From Fusibacter paucivorans (GTDB lineage: Bacteria; Bacillota; Clostridia; Peptostreptococcales; Acidaminobacteraceae), in contig NZ_JAHBCL010000036.1 of the NCBI RefSeq assembly GCF_018390735.1, positions 1 through 39,795 of the forward strand: DNA of 39,795 nucleotides, written 5' to 3'. Positions 1-10,671 of the stretch are shown here, one piece after another. Made by a program: the position numbers and the translations under genes. The notes beneath the pieces were generated by a model, which saw nothing but the letters and a program-made list of their open reading frames with translations, searched no databases and was not told where the DNA came from. The first letter of the stretch is position 1. Each line of letters opens with the position of its first letter.

Positions 1-3000
1 TCTCAGTGATTGTAAACGTATTAGTTGTACTTGTATCCCAAGTTTCGGGTGCACTCCAATTGCTACCGCCATCGATTGAGTAAACAAAATTGGCGATACC
101 ACTCTTTGCGTTTTCAGATGTGGCTGTAACATCTGATGCGTTAACCGTTAGTGTGACCGCATCGTCCTGCCAGCCGCCTGGAATCGCCGATACTGTTGGC
201 GTTGCGGGTATTGTTTGATCGATTTTCACTTTATACGTGATCACATTACTTGCAATACCACTACCGCTAATGCACTTAAACTGGTATGTTGCATTTACAT
301 CATTGGATAGTGTATACGTATTAGATGGTATGGCTTCGTATGCGGCACCATTCACACTCACCATGTAAGTCGTGTCTGAAATCTGAGTAGCTGAATTATT
401 AAGTGTAAAGATAACATTTCCATTCACCCACGTGTCCGAGATATAGGTTTCACCATCGGCAGTTACCTTATTTGCTGATACCGTTAAGACTGGTGTTGCT
501 TTGTCAATCTTCACCGTATACGGCGTGCTTGCTACTGAAACGTTGCCTGCGTTATCCGTCACCTTTACGAGAATCTGATCCGTGTAGTCCTCGGTATCTT
601 CAATTGTAAATGTGTTTGATCCGCCTGCATTCCAATCCTGTGGTGAACTCCAGTTAGTACCACTGTCTACCGAATAAACAAAGCTGGCGATACCGCTCTT
701 TGCATTTTCAGATGTAGCTATAACATCTGATGCATTAACCGTAAGTGTGACTGCATCATCTTGCCAGCCGTCTGGGATCGCCGATACTGTTGGCGTTGCG
801 GGTATTGTTTGATCGATTTTCACTTTATACGTGATCACATTACTCTCAATGCCGCTGCCGCTGATGCACTTAAACTGGTATGTCGCATTGACATCATCAG
901 AAAGTGTGTACGAATTAGACGGCAAAGATTGATAAGCGCCGCCATCCACACTTACCATGTAAGTCGTGTCTGAAATCTGAGTAGTTGAATTATTAAGTGT
1001 GAAGATGACATTTCCATTCGTCCACGTGTCCGAGGTATAAGTTTCACCGTCAACGGCTTCCTTATTCGCTGACACAGTTAGAACTGGGATTGCTTTGTCA
1101 ATCTTCACCGTATACGGTGTGCTCGCTGCTGAAACATTACCTGCGTTATCAGTGGCCTTTACGAGAATCTGATCCGTGTAATCCTTCGTATCTGTGATGA
1201 CAAAGGTGTTTGCTTCACCAGATTTCCAAGTTTGCGGTGCACTCCAGTTAGTACCACCGTCTACCGAATAAACAAAACTTGCTAAGCCACTTACAGCGCT
1301 TTCAGATGTTGCTGTAACATCTGAAGCGTTAACCGTAAGGGTGATCGCATCATCTTGCCAGCCGTCTGTAATCGCCGATACTGTCGGTGTTGCGGGTATT
1401 GTTTGATCGATTTTCACTTTATACATGATTATATTGCTTTCAATGCCGCTACCGCTGATGCACTTAAACTGATAGGTTGCATTGACATCATTGGAAAGTG
1501 TATACGTATTAGATGGTAGGGCTTCATAAGCCGCACCATTCACACTCACCATGTAAGTCGTATCTGAAATCTGAGTAGTTGAATTATTAAGTGTGAAGAT
1601 GACATTTCCATTCGTCCACATGTCCGAGGTATAAGCTTCACCCTCGGCAGTTCCCTTATTCGCTTTCACAGTTAGAACTGGGATTGCTTTGTCAATTTTC
1701 ACAGTATAAGGTGTGCTTGCTGCTGAAATGTTCCCTGCGTTATCAGTGGCCTTTACGAGAATCTGATCTGTGTAATCTTTTGTTTCTTCAACTGTCAAGG
1801 TATTGGCTTCACTAGGCTTCCATATTTGATCTGCACTCCAATTATTGCCGCCGTCTATTGAATAAACAAAACTTGCTAAGCCACTTACAGCGCTTTCAGA
1901 TGTTGCTGTAACATCTGAAGCGTTAACCGTAAGGGTGATCGCATCATCTTGCCAGCCGTCTGTAATCGCCGATACTGTCGGTGTTGCGGGTATTGTTTGA
2001 TCGATTTTCACTTTATACATGATTATATTGCTTTCAATGCCGCTACCGCTGATGCACTTAAACTGATAGGTTGCATTGACATCATTGGAAAGCGTGTACG
2101 AATTAGACGGCAAAGATTGATAAGCGCCGCCATCCACACTCACCATGTAAGTCGTGTCTGAAATCTGAGTAGTTGAATTATTAAGTGTGAAGATAACATT
2201 TCCATTCGTCCATGTGTCCGAGGTGTAAGCTTCACCGTCGGCAGTTACCTTATTTGCTGATACCGTTAAGACTGGTGTTGCTTTGTCAATCTTCACCGTA
2301 TACGGTGTGCTCGCTGCTGAAACATTACCTGCGTTATCCATCACTTTCACGAGAATTTGATCTGTGTAATCCTTCGTATCCATGATGACAAATGTATTTG
2401 ATGCGCCTGTGTTCCAAGTTTGTGGTGCACTCCAGTTGCTACCCCCATCGACTGAGTAAACAAAGCTGGCAATACCACTCTTTGCATTTTCAGATGTAGC
2501 GATTTGATCGGATGCATTGACGTTTAGTGTGACCGCATCGTCCTGCCAGCCGTCTGGAATCGCCGATGCTGTCGGTGCTGCTGGTATTGTTTGATCAATT
2601 TTCACTTTATACGTGATTATATTGCTTTCAATGCCGCTACCGCTGATGCACTTAAACTGATAGGTTGCATTGACATCATCGGAAAGTGTATACGTATTAG
2701 ACGGTAGGGCTTCATAAGCCGCACCATCCACACTCGCCATGTAAGTCGTGTCTGAAATTTGAGTGGTCGTATTGCCAAGCGTGAAGAAGACTTGACCGTT
2801 CGTCCATGTATCTGAGCCATAGGCTTCACCATCGGCAGTTACCTTATTTGCTGATACCGTTAAGACTGGTGTTGCTTTGTCAATCTTCACCGTATACGGT
2901 GTGCTCGCTGCTGAAACGTTGCCTGCGTTATCAGTAGTCTTTACGAGAATCTGATCCGTGTAGTCCTTGGTATCTATAATGGTAAAAGTATTGGCTTCAC

Positions 3001-3785
3001 TAGGCTTCCATATTTGATCTGCACTCCAATTATTGCCGCCGTCTATTGAATAAACAAAACTTGCTAAGCCACTTACAGCGCTTTCAGATGTGGCTGTAAC
3101 ATCCGAAGCATTGACCGTAAGTGTTACAGCATCGTCTTGCCAGCCATCTGGGATCGCTGATACTGTTGGTGTTTCGGGTATTGTTTGATCAATTTTCACT
3201 TTATACGTGATCACATTGCTTTCAATGCCGCTGCCGCTGATGCACTTAAACTGATAGGTTGCATTGACGTCATCGGAAAGTGTGAATATATTGGATGGTA
3301 AAGTTTCGTAAGCCGCACCATCCACACTCGCCATGTAAGTCGTATCTGAAATTTGAGTGGTTTCGTTACGAAGGGTAAAGATGACATTTCCATTCGTCCA
3401 CGTGTCCGAGGTATAAGCTTCACCCTCGGCAGTTCCCTCATTCGCTGACACGGTTAGAACTGGTGCAGTTTTATCAATCTTCACAGTATAAGATTCACTT
3501 TCTGCCGAAACATTGCCTGCGTTATCCGTCACTTTCACGAGAATTTGATCTGTATAATCTTTTGTTTCTGTAATCGTAAAGGTATTCGCTTCACTAGATT
3601 TCCAAGTTTGCAGTGCACTCCAGTTACTGCCGCCATCAGCTGAGTAAACGAAGCTGGCAATATCGCTCTTTCCATTTTCTGCTGTGGCTGTAGAATCTGA
3701 TGCAATGACCGTAAGTGTGACCGCATCATCCTGCCAGTCGTCTGGTAAAGCACTTATTGTAGGCTGATTTGGGGGAAGCTTGTCA
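1..3785 (-). repeat. tandem 594-bp (198-residue) Ig-like repeat array
   Basis: The phrase encoding YTVKIDKA.PVLTV recurs near 500, 1097, 1688, 2281, 2874 and 3465, a period of about 594 bp. Each unit holds two Ig-like modules. One starts around TVKIDKATPVLTVSANK and the other around IPATPTVSAIPDGWQDDAV. The array begins at about 3785 with a half unit and continues beyond the left edge. Bases 1266-1498 and 1860-2092 are identical over 233 bp at an offset of exactly 594, which points to recent duplication or gene conversion. The reading frame stays open throughout. Confidence 0.93.
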
Positions 3786-6700
3786 ATATAGGTGACATTC
3801 ACACTCTTGCTTGCAGTTTTACCCGCAATTGTCGTTACCGTAAATACATAAAGTCCATTGCCAGAAACCGTATACGTTGTATTGTCTAATCCTTGAGGCG
3901 CACCTCCATTTTTTGTAACCTTTACTGACTGCCCAGAAATACCTGCCTCACTAACACTAACATTAAGCACGACATTCGCTTTTTGCCATGTTTCAGGATT
4001 ACCGGAAACATCAATCGTTGGCTGAACTTGGTCGATATTGATCACATCTGACCAGCCTGAAGTGGTATTCCCGGCACGATCGGCAATTTCATAGTATATA
4101 TAATGGCTGCCGTTTGCGGAAACGGTAACCCCGCTGCCGCTTTCGGGCATATTTAATAATGTACTCGCATTTGGTTTTTCTATTTGATTATCAACGACTG
4201 CATATTTGGCAGATATGACACCACTGGCATCATCAGCATATGACACAATTGCCGTATAATCTTCATTTTGCCATGTTGATGGTGTTGTAATGCTAACGGT
4301 TGGCGCTATTTTATCAATCCCATTGATCGATAAAATATATTCTGACTGATTGCCAACGACATCTATGGCGACTACATTGTAAGAGGTATTCTCTTCAATT
4401 GTAATACTGCTATTATTGCTTATTGGTTTATAGTCACTATCCGTACGCTTTTTCCAAAATAGCTGTGATACTCCACTGCCGCTATAACCTGTTATTGTTC
4501 CATTTGAATCAACAACCGGGCTGGTTTGATCATTCGCGTTTATGGTGACAACTTTATGTGTCGCCCAGCTAGTTGCCGTTTCACCAGCATCGAAAGAGAA
4601 TGCAATTTCTGGTGCCTCATTGTCAATATAATTGACAACAACTTGCTCTGTATCGCTTAGACCATTTTCATCCATGGTGACAAACATATATAAGCCATTT
4701 TTATCAATATTGAGACTCCCCGAATAAGGATATATTAAAGGGAGATTCGCATTTTGAAGCACTGTATCTGCAATCATAATATATGCAATTGGGTCATCCG
4801 TTTTGGTAACTGTATAGTTAATCACTGTATTGCCGCGCTGCCATGCGCTTAAAATACCGCCAGTCACTGCGATGTCCGGTGATGCACTGTCATTCTTCAC
4901 TGTGTAGCCCAAAGAATGTGCATAAGTAATATTACCGGCATTATCAGTGGCTTTTATATGAAGATATGCCAAACCATTTGTATTGTAAGTGGGAATTTGA
5001 CCACCATTAACGGTCATCGACAGCCAACCTGTTTCCGGGATTTCCGTGCTTCCTGACCATTTATACTGGATCGATGCTAGGCCAGACCCGCTTTCTTCAT
5101 CTGATACGGTTACGCCAAAATTCAGTTCTGTGTATTTGATGCTCGTCGCTCCATATTCCTGAATTGTCGTTACGGGTGCTATGTTATCAACCTTTTCTAT
5201 TTCAACCGTTTTGATAATATTGCTGCCATAATCGTCCGTTAGTGTAAACGTATAAATACCATTTTCCGTCACATTAATCGTCTGACTTGAATGATACGTT
5301 CCCGTTGCTGCACCTGTCATCGCCACAGATACAGGCGCAAGGTTGTTGATTGTCAGAGTAATGTTCCTGCTGGAAACCCAATTTGTCTGGTCAACTGTTA
5401 TCGTCATTGTTGGCTGCATAAATTCAAAAACTTTTTTATCCCAAATTGTGTTGCCATTCGCATGCGTTGCAAGCACATGCAAATACCAAGTCCCGTTTGC
5501 AAGCGTTTCTGAAAGCGTTCCCCCTGATGTGTTGGCAAAATTCATCCATCCCGAAATCGGCATTGCACTACTCTGTGTCCATACATATTTCGCTGATATT
5601 GCATCACCAATTGCAACTTGAGCTGTATGCTTTGGCAATGTACCTGACGAACTACCATCAAAATTCAATGTAGGTCTAATCGTATTGGCATCAATATCAG
5701 TTGATGATGAGCCATCCGAAGTAGCCGCTCCAACATAATCCGCTAAGTCCGTAATGGTATTGGCACCATTGAGGTTGTTAACCGTAACGGTATTGTAATT
5801 TTGTCCGTCATTATCCACGATGCCTTTAAAAACCAAAACATTGGTGCCTTCTCCTTGGACATAGCTGAAAGGGGTACTGGATAAGTTTGTATTGATGCTA
5901 ACGCTTAGAGCTGTTTTAATAATTTCGTTAAAGATCAGGCTCACATAAACTTCGTCGCCAAAAGCATATGGACCACCGGCCATCGGCGCCACTGCTAAAA
6001 ATTGAGGCTCATTAGCATCAATCGCACGCACGCTCGGTGCAAAATTACTTTTATACCAATCGTCTCCCAATGAACCATCTGCATTATACTTCACATAAAC
6101 CGTTCGGCTTTTCCCGATATTGATAGCCCTATTGTCATCTGTGAGATTCCCGGATGCAGAGATCGCACAGCCAGAAGGTGCCGATGGCATGGGGAACGTG
6201 TAGTTGGAGGTTGATGTATTCTTACCACTTACTTTATGCTCAAATCTTGCATTATAAAAAGTTGAACTGTTATTGGTTACTTGCATGAGTTGGTAACCAT
6301 CATTTTTCTCAGCAATTGAAAGATCATATTTAAGTGCATAGTGATCTGCTGTAGCATCAAGATAGTTCGCGTTCGTCCCTGCCAAACCACTGAAGGCAAT
6401 TGTGTCCGTAGCACTCGAATTACTCGAGTAACCGCTATCAGTAATCGTGTAGCGATTAGTTTTCCCATAATTCACAGTGTTATACTGATTATAAGCTGCT
6501 GCTGATACCTGGTATGCACTATTCAGCGCAATATCCTTTTGAGCAACTTTTACACCTAACGTCGCACCACCCTCTACTTTATAAACTTCAAGATAAAAAT
6601 TTCGTGCGTTGTTTTGAAACACTGTTGCAGGATAGCTGCTGTACTGTCTGGCAATTCCATTTACTGAAATTACAACATTTTTCGTATATTCTCCCTCTGC

Positions 6701-9670
6701 GAACTCAACGGTTCCCGTTTGATGCACAAAATGCAAGCCCCCAATTGCGGTGCCATTTACAGTACGATAATAGACGACTTGATGCCCCTCTGTCTGATCA
6801 GCAGGACGCGTAATTGTAAAGGTTGCCGTCCCACCGCCAGATGAAACTTGTGTCGCATCTGCCGCCACATTAAATATCCCATACTTGGGAGCGCCTATGC
6901 CAAAGTTTTTCTGATCACTGTAATAATATGTCTCTCCTTCTCTAACGAAAGCACGAACGTAGTAGTTAATTCCTTTTACAATCTCTTCAGCTGTCGCATT
7001 AACGGCTTCTCCTTTTGAAACACTCCCGGAATGTACCGCTTTGCCATTGCAAACCTGATAAGTTGGATTTTGGGAAACACCCCATACAAAGCCACTCTCG
7101 GAAATATTGAGCCCGCCTGAATAATTGAGTACCGCAGAAAATGAAGCCGTCATTGCCGTTTCATCGACGTTGACCTCAGCCTGTGTAAGTTGAAAAGGCT
7201 TCGGCGTAATGTGAAGTGTAATCTGCTTTGTCGCTTCATTGCCGACAACGTCATGTGCTGTAATTGTGATGATTTTATCGTCTAGTGTCCCTGAAAGCTC
7301 ACTGCTTGGTGATATCGTATATGCGTCTGTAGGAAGTGAGACATTATCCGTTACGGTAATCAATTGTTTAAGTGTCGCCAATACATCCTCATCCCGCATA
7401 TCTTCTGCCACTGTTGTATTTGCCGCAGTAATAGCAGGTGGCGTCGTATCAATATTTGATATGTCAACCGTATACGGCATCGAACGATCTATGCCGTTAA
7501 ATATATATTTAATACTAAATGTGTAGCTGCCATTCGCTGTGAAAGTCTGACTTGCCGTCGTAATGTTTTCACGTTCACTATTTGTAATGTCAATGCCGTC
7601 ATACCATATCGTCACTTTGGAAATCTCATCCGGCTTATTGTTAAGTGCAGTAACCACAACATCAACCGTTCCCCTTGTCAGCGATGACGGTGCCAGTATT
7701 GCACTTGATCTTATACCAAATGTTGGCACTTCTCCCTGAATGAACTCAAATGATGCACTGTCACTTGCTTTAATTGCTTCAGTCGTCGTATCTTTTATCA
7801 GTGCTGTAACGGTATAAATGCCCGTCGGCGAATTAAGCGGCATTGACAATGAAGCGCTTTCCGAACTCGTTGCATTGCCAAAGAATGATGCCAAGTTTTC
7901 CCCTGCTGCGTTGGTAAGCATATATTCTGTATAATAGGTCGTTGATGCACTCTGCGTAATGTTTACAGCAGAAACGATATCGACATTGCTGCCATTTTGA
8001 ACCGCATCGCTAAGGGTAATATAAAAATCAGACACATTGGTATCAACTTCACCGCCGTCTAATATGATCTGAAACCAGTCCACTTTTACAACCCAACCCG
8101 AAGAGACTGAAATCGCAATCGTATTCTTACCTAATTTGAGTTTAGAAATCGGAAGCTGTAAGATCGTTGTATTCCATGCACCATCGTTGCCCGAAAGCGC
8201 ACCAATAGCGTTCGTTGAAACGCCTTGGCCTCCAGCTGGCTCATTAATGAAAACATAGTCCTTTTCACCAGATTCTTCATCAACGTCAAACGCCTTTATC
8301 GCAATATAGGCAGTAGATGTTGGCAAATTATCGAGATTAAAAGAGATTTCAATCGGATAATTGGCTTTCCGCCCACTGATAATATTGTCGATATCATCGT
8401 CACTAGTGCCTGTAAAAGCATTATTCTCATTGTCATCACCTATAATGATCGTTTCCGGATGTGGTTCTACAGCCTCTAATGTTGCAAGGGTTCTGCTCAT
8501 CAACAACATTGATGGTGAAAATGTTGAAAACAAACTCACGGAAGATGTAAGAGGTTCTTGTATTTCATAATCGGATAGAATTTTGGCCAGTGTTAAGGGT
8601 TCTGGATGATCTTCAGATCCTGACGCCTCATCTATACTGTCAAAGAGTTCTTCCTCAACAGGTTCTTCCAAGGATTCCGCAGGAACTTCATTCATCGGTG
8701 CTTCTGTATCATCTGACAGCGCTTCGTCTGTGGGCACTTCTGTATCATCTGATGGTGCTTCATCTGCTGGTACTTCCTCATCGCCTATCGGCGCTTCGTC
8801 TGCGGGCAATTCTGTGTTATCCGACGGTGTTTCGTCTGCGGGTGCTTTTGTGTCATCTGACGGCGTTTCATCTGCGGGTGCTTCTGTGTCATCTGACGGC
8901 GCTTCATCCGCGGGTGCTTCTGGATCATCCAACGGCGTTTCATCCGCGGGCACTTCTGTGCCATCTGATGGTGCTGGATCTGCTGGTACTTCCTCATCGC
9001 CTATCGACGCTTCGTCTGCAGGCACTTCTGTATCATCCAACGGCGTTTCATCCGCGGGTGCTTCTGTGTCATCTGACGGCACTGCATCTGCTGGTACTTC
9101 CTCATCACCTGACGGCGCTTCATCCGCGGGTGCTTCTGTGTCATCTGACGGCGCTTCGTCTGCGGGCACTTCTGTATCTTCTGACGGTACTTCATCCGCG
9201 GGTGCTTCTGGATCTTCTTTCGGCGCTTCACCTGATGGTATATCTTCTACTGGCTGTTCTGATTCTACTATTACCGTAATCATGGGAATTTCTGGTGCTT
9301 CAACTGAATATCCTTCCAAGTCAGGTGAGAATACGTACATACCCTCTTTGCCTGTATACACAGGATCCGCGTGCCATCCGATATCTTGAAGTAACGTTGA
9401 CTCCGATGGCAATGTTTCAGTACCATCTTGAGCAACGTAACTATCAACATTCAATGTCGTTGGCAGTGATAGCGCTTCCCGATCGGTTGCATAGGGCACA
9501 ACTTGCTCGCTAATCATCTCATCGAGCGCTGCAAATCCTGTGATAATCGTCACAAGGGCATTTGTATTATCGTCCTCGATGGTATAAGATAAATCAAATC
9601 CCATGTTAAACTGCATTAATAGGATAAAAAAGATCAGTGTCTTTGAAAGTAATTTGTTTATCATTTTCAT
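1..9670 (-). CDS. giant secreted multi-Ig repeat surface protein (3' end outside window)
   Basis: Open frame of 3,223 codons from an ATG at 9670 that runs off the left edge, so the C-terminus and any cell-wall anchor are not visible. A GGGGGA ribosome site precedes the start. The N-terminus is basic then hydrophobic (residues 1 to about 22), as in a signal peptide or anchor. Residues about 140-330 form a Pro/Ala/Asp/Glu/Ser linker made of 12-residue units such as PADEAPSDDTEA. A jelly-roll-like domain follows at about 430-540, then mixed Ig-like domains, including a Calx-beta-like stretch near 6690-6860 (TFTITRPADQTEGHQVVYYR). From about 3785 downward it becomes nearly identical 198-residue units containing DNAGNVSAASTPYTVKIDK. 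Proteins of this build are cell-surface adhesins or stalks. The ligand is unknown. It lies downstream of a two-component system on the same strand, with a terminator between them. Confidence 0.88.
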   Translation of the reverse strand, partial: MKMINKLLSKTLIFFILLMQFNMGFDLSYTIEDDNTNALVTIITGFAALDEMISEQVVPYATDREALSLPTTLNVDSYVAQDGTETLPSESTLLQDIGWHADPVYTGKEGMYVFSPDLEGYSVEAPEIPMITVIVESEQPVEDIPSGEAPKEDPEAPADEVPSEDTEVPADEAPSDDTEAPADEAPSGDEEVPADAVPSDDTEAPADETPLDDTEVPADEASIGDEEVPADPAPSDGTEVPADETPLDDPEAPADEAPSDDTEAPADETPSDDTKAPADETPSDNTELPADEAPIGDEEVPADEAPSDDTEVPTDEALSDDTEAPMNEVPAESLEEPVEEELFDSIDEASGSEDHPEPLTLAKILSDYEIQEPLTSSVSLFSTFSPSMLLMSRTLATLEAVEPHPETIIIGDDNENNAFTGTSDDDIDNIISGRKANYPIEISFNLDNLPTSTAYIAIKAFDVDEESGEKDYVFINEPAGGQGVSTNAIGALSGNDGAWNTTILQLPISKLKLGKNTIAISVSSGWVVKVDWFQIILDGGEVDTNVSDFYITLSDAVQNGSNVDIVSAVNITQSASTTYYTEYMLTNAAGENLASFFGNATSSESASLSMPLNSPTGIYTVTALIKDTTTEAIKASDSASFEFIQGEVPTFGIRSSAILAPSSLTRGTVDVVVTALNNKPDEISKVTIWYDGIDITNSERENITTASQTFTANGSYTFSIKYIFNGIDRSMPYTVDISNIDTTPPAITAANTTVAEDMRDEDVLATLKQLITVTDNVSLPTDAYTISPSSELSGTLDDKIITITAHDVVGNEATKQITLHITPKPFQLTQAEVNVDETAMTASFSAVLNYSGGLNISESGFVWGVSQNPTYQVCNGKAVHSGSVSKGEAVNATAEEIVKGINYYVRAFVREGETYYYSDQKNFGIGAPKYGIFNVAADATQVSSGGGTATFTITRPADQTEGHQVVYYRTVNGTAIGGLHFVHQTGTVEFAEGEYTKNVVISVNGIARQYSSYPATVFQNNARNFYLEVYKVEGGATLGVKVAQKDIALNSAYQVSAAAYNQYNTVNYGKTNRYTITDSGYSSNSSATDTIAFSGLAGTNANYLDATADHYALKYDLSIAEKNDGYQLMQVTNNSSTFYNARFEHKVSGKNTSTSNYTFPMPSAPSGCAISASGNLTDDNRAINIGKSRTVYVKYNADGSLGDDWYKSNFAPSVRAIDANEPQFLAVAPMAGGPYAFGDEVYVSLIFNEIIKTALSVSINTNLSSTPFSYVQGEGTNVLVFKGIVDNDGQNYNTVTVNNLNGANTITDLADYVGAATSDGSSSTDIDANTIRPTLNFDGSSSGTLPKHTAQVAIGDAISAKYVWTQSSAMPISGWMNFANTSGGTLSETLANGTWYLHVLATHANGNTIWDKKVFEFMQPTMTITVDQTNWVSSRNITLTINNLAPVSVAMTGAATGTYHSSQTINVTENGIYTFTLTDDYGSNIIKTVEIEKVDNIAPVTTIQEYGATSIKYTELNFGVTVSDEESGSGLASIQYKWSGSTEIPETGWLSMTVNGGQIPTYNTNGLAYLHIKATDNAGNITYAHSLGYTVKNDSASPDIAVTGGILSAWQRGNTVINYTVTKTDDPIAYIMIADTVLQNANLPLIYPYSGSLNIDKNGLYMFVTMDENGLSDTEQVVVNYIDNEAPEIAFSFDAGETATSWATHKVVTINANDQTSPVVDSNGTITGYSGSGVSQLFWKKRTDSDYKPISNNSSITIEENTSYNVVAIDVVGNQSEYILSINGIDKIAPTVSITTPSTWQNEDYTAIVSYADDASGVISAKYAVVDNQIEKPNASTLLNMPESGSGVTVSANGSHYIYYEIADRAGNTTSGWSDVINIDQVQPTIDVSGNPETWQKANVVLNVSVSEAGISGQSVKVTKNGGAPQGLDNTTYTVSGNGLYVFTVTTIAGKTASKSVNVTYIDKLPPNQPTISALPDDWQDDAVTLTVIASDSTATAENGKSDIASFVYSADGGSNWSALQTWKSSEANTFTITETKDYTDQILVKVTDNAGNVSAESESYTVKIDKTAPVLTVSANEGTAEGEAYTSDTWTNGNVIFTLRNETTQISDTTYMASVDGAAYETLPSNIFTLSDDVNATYQFKCISGSGIESNVITYKVKIDQTIPETPTVSAIPDGWQDDAVTLTVNASDVTATSESAVSGLASFVYSIDGGNNWSADQIWKPSEANTFTIIDTKDYTDQILVKTTDNAGNVSAASTPYTVKIDKATPVLTVSANKVTADGEAYGSDTWTNGQVFFTLGNTTTQISDTTYMASVDGAAYEALPSNTYTLSDDVNATYQFKCISGSGIESNIITYKVKIDQTIPAAPTASAIPDGWQDDAVTLNVNASDQIATSENAKSGIASFVYSVDGGSNWSAPQTWNTGASNTFVIMDTKDYTDQILVKVMDNAGNVSAASTPYTVKIDKATPVLTVSANKVTADGEAYTSDTWTNGNVIFTLNNSTTQISDTTYMVSVDGGAYQSLPSNSYTLSNDVNATYQFKCISGSGIESNIIMYKVKIDQTIPATPTVSAITDGWQDDAITLTVNASDVTATSESAVSGLASFVYSIDGGNNWSADQIWKPSEANTLTVEETKDYTDQILVKATDNAGNISAASTPYTVKIDKAIPVLTVKANKGTAEGEAYTSDMWTNGNVIFTLNNSTTQISDTTYMVSVNGAAYEALPSNTYTLSNDVNATYQFKCISGSGIESNIIMYKVKIDQTIPATPTVSAITDGWQDDAITLTVNASDVTATSESAVSGLASFVYSVDGGTNWSAPQTWKSGEANTFVITDTKDYTDQILVKATDNAGNVSAASTPYTVKIDKAIPVLTVSANKEAVDGETYTSDTWTNGNVIFTLNNSTTQISDTTYMVSVDGGAYQSLPSNSYTLSDDVNATYQFKCISGSGIESNVITYKVKIDQTIPATPTVSAIPDGWQDDAVTLTVNASDVIATSENAKSGIASFVYSVDSGTNWSSPQDWNAGGSNTFTIEDTEDYTDQILVKVTDNAGNVSVASTPYTVKIDKATPVLTVSANKVTADGETYISDTWVNGNVIFTLNNSATQISDTTYMVSVNGAAYEAIPSNTYTLSNDVNATYQFKCISGSGIASNVITYKVKIDQTIPATPTVSAIPGGWQDDAVTLTVNASDVTATSENAKSGIANFVYSIDGGSNWSAPETWDTSTTNTFTITE
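8673..9248 (-). repeat. 36-bp tandem repeats encoding an acidic Pro-rich linker
   Basis: A 36-bp unit recurs in strict phase. The tctgcgggt-like core appears at 8727, 8763, 8799 and so on to about 9231, roughly 16 copies. It encodes a 12-residue Pro/Ala/Asp/Glu/Ser/Thr unit in the frame of the giant surface protein. This is typical of an extended, unfolded spacer that lifts a binding region away from the membrane or wall. Because the period is a multiple of three, other frames also stay open. Those are by-products. Confidence 0.93.
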
Positions 9671-9981
9671 ATGTCAATCCCCCAAGTCTTTGTATCATGA
9701 ATCACACCTGACAAAATACCAGCTTCAATAACCTGTCTGACGTTCCTAAACAATTAATTGTCTCATTCAAAATCTTACAAAAGTAAAACTATTCAGATTT
9801 CTTTATCATAGCATAGTTATATTTTCGCATGACTTTTCTTATCAAATTGTAAGTAAGGAAATTGCATCAAGTAAAAAACGCTGTACCTGCCTGCGATGGC
9901 AAATACAGCGTTTCATTATTATTAACATCTATACGCAACTCTTGTTTAATGATCATCATTGCTTACGGTTTCAGGAAACAA
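9671..9981. other. intergenic gap between surface protein and response regulator
   Basis: AT-rich spacer. It holds the terminator of the two-component operon near 9873-9913 and, nearer the surface-protein gene, its ribosome site. A promoter for the surface-protein gene should lie here, but no convincing -35/-10 pair was found on the minus strand. No further gene is seen. Confidence 0.6.
9873..9913 (-). terminator. rho-independent terminator of the two-component operon
   Basis: A perfect 10-bp stem (9876-9885 with 9904-9913) is followed on the minus strand by a run of six T. It lies about 70 bp past the response regulator stop and before the giant surface-protein gene, so the two are probably separate transcripts. 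Confidence 0.85.
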
Positions 9982-10671
9982 TCAGAGTACTGCTAGCCGA
10001 TAACCTTGACCTCGTACTGACTCTATATCAATGTTTGGAAGTTTACTTCGCAAACTGCTTACACGAACCATAATCGTTCCCTTTTCATTGTGATACATTT
10101 CTTTCCATATCGCTTCATATAGTTCTTGATAGGTTAATACTTCATTTGGATGATCTGCAAAACAGCGCAAAAGATCGCTTTCTAGTGGTGATAACCGAAT
10201 AAGTGTCTCCTCATTTGTGAAAGGCATTTGATATTTGACGACTCGTTCATTGGCATTAAATACATATGGCCCTAAAGTGCATTCAAAAGTATTACTCTGC
10301 TTTTCAACATTGACGACATATCGACGTAAGTGAGCCCCTACTCGTGCCATGACTTCACTAATGCTAAACGGCTTGCGAATATAATCGTCACCGCCCAATG
10401 CCAGTGCCTTTGTCAGACTTTCATCGTCATCCAAACACGTTATAAAAAGAATGGGCACATCATTTATTTTCCGAATATGATTACAAAGGTCGTAGCCATT
10501 TAAGCTCGGCATCATAATGTCCAGCAATACCATATCATATGCATTTTGTGATAAATAGGCCATAGCAAGTTCACTACTGTTAAAAACAACGGTTTCATAG
10601 CCTTTATCTTGCAATGCTATTTTTAGAATTTCACCAATATCCTGATCATCATCTACAATGATAATTCTCAT
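9982..10671 (-). CDS. OmpR/PhoB-type response regulator
   Basis: A 229-residue DNA-binding response regulator. The receiver domain (1-115) has the acidic pocket VDDDQD near residues 6-11, the phospho-acceptor D51 in LLDIMMP, T78 and the conserved K100 in YIRKPF. The C-terminal half (about 130-229) is a winged helix-turn-helix ending in RGQGYRL, the usual OmpR signature. Its start overlaps the stop of the upstream sensor kinase gene by 4 nt (ATGA), so the pair is translationally coupled and almost certainly cognate. Targets are unknown. The adjacent surface-protein gene on the same strand is a plausible one, by position only. Confidence 0.95.
   Translation of the reverse strand: MRIIIVDDDQDIGEILKIALQDKGYETVVFNSSELAMAYLSQNAYDMVLLDIMMPSLNGYDLCNHIRKINDVPILFITCLDDDESLTKALALGGDDYIRKPFSISEVMARVGAHLRRYVVNVEKQSNTFECTLGPYVFNANERVVKYQMPFTNEETLIRLSPLESDLLRCFADHPNEVLTYQELYEAIWKEMYHNEKGTIMVRVSSLRSKLPNIDIESVRGQGYRLAVL

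Noticed and set aside
8691-9248. CRISPR-like array with a 36-bp period
   Set aside because: There are no unique spacers. The units follow one another directly and stay in frame as a 12-residue peptide repeat of the surface protein.
8590-9389. Long plus-strand frames of 229 and 219 codons opposite the linker
   Set aside because: They arise because a 36-bp period leaves several frames open. They have no ribosome site and encode low-complexity peptides antisense to a clear gene.
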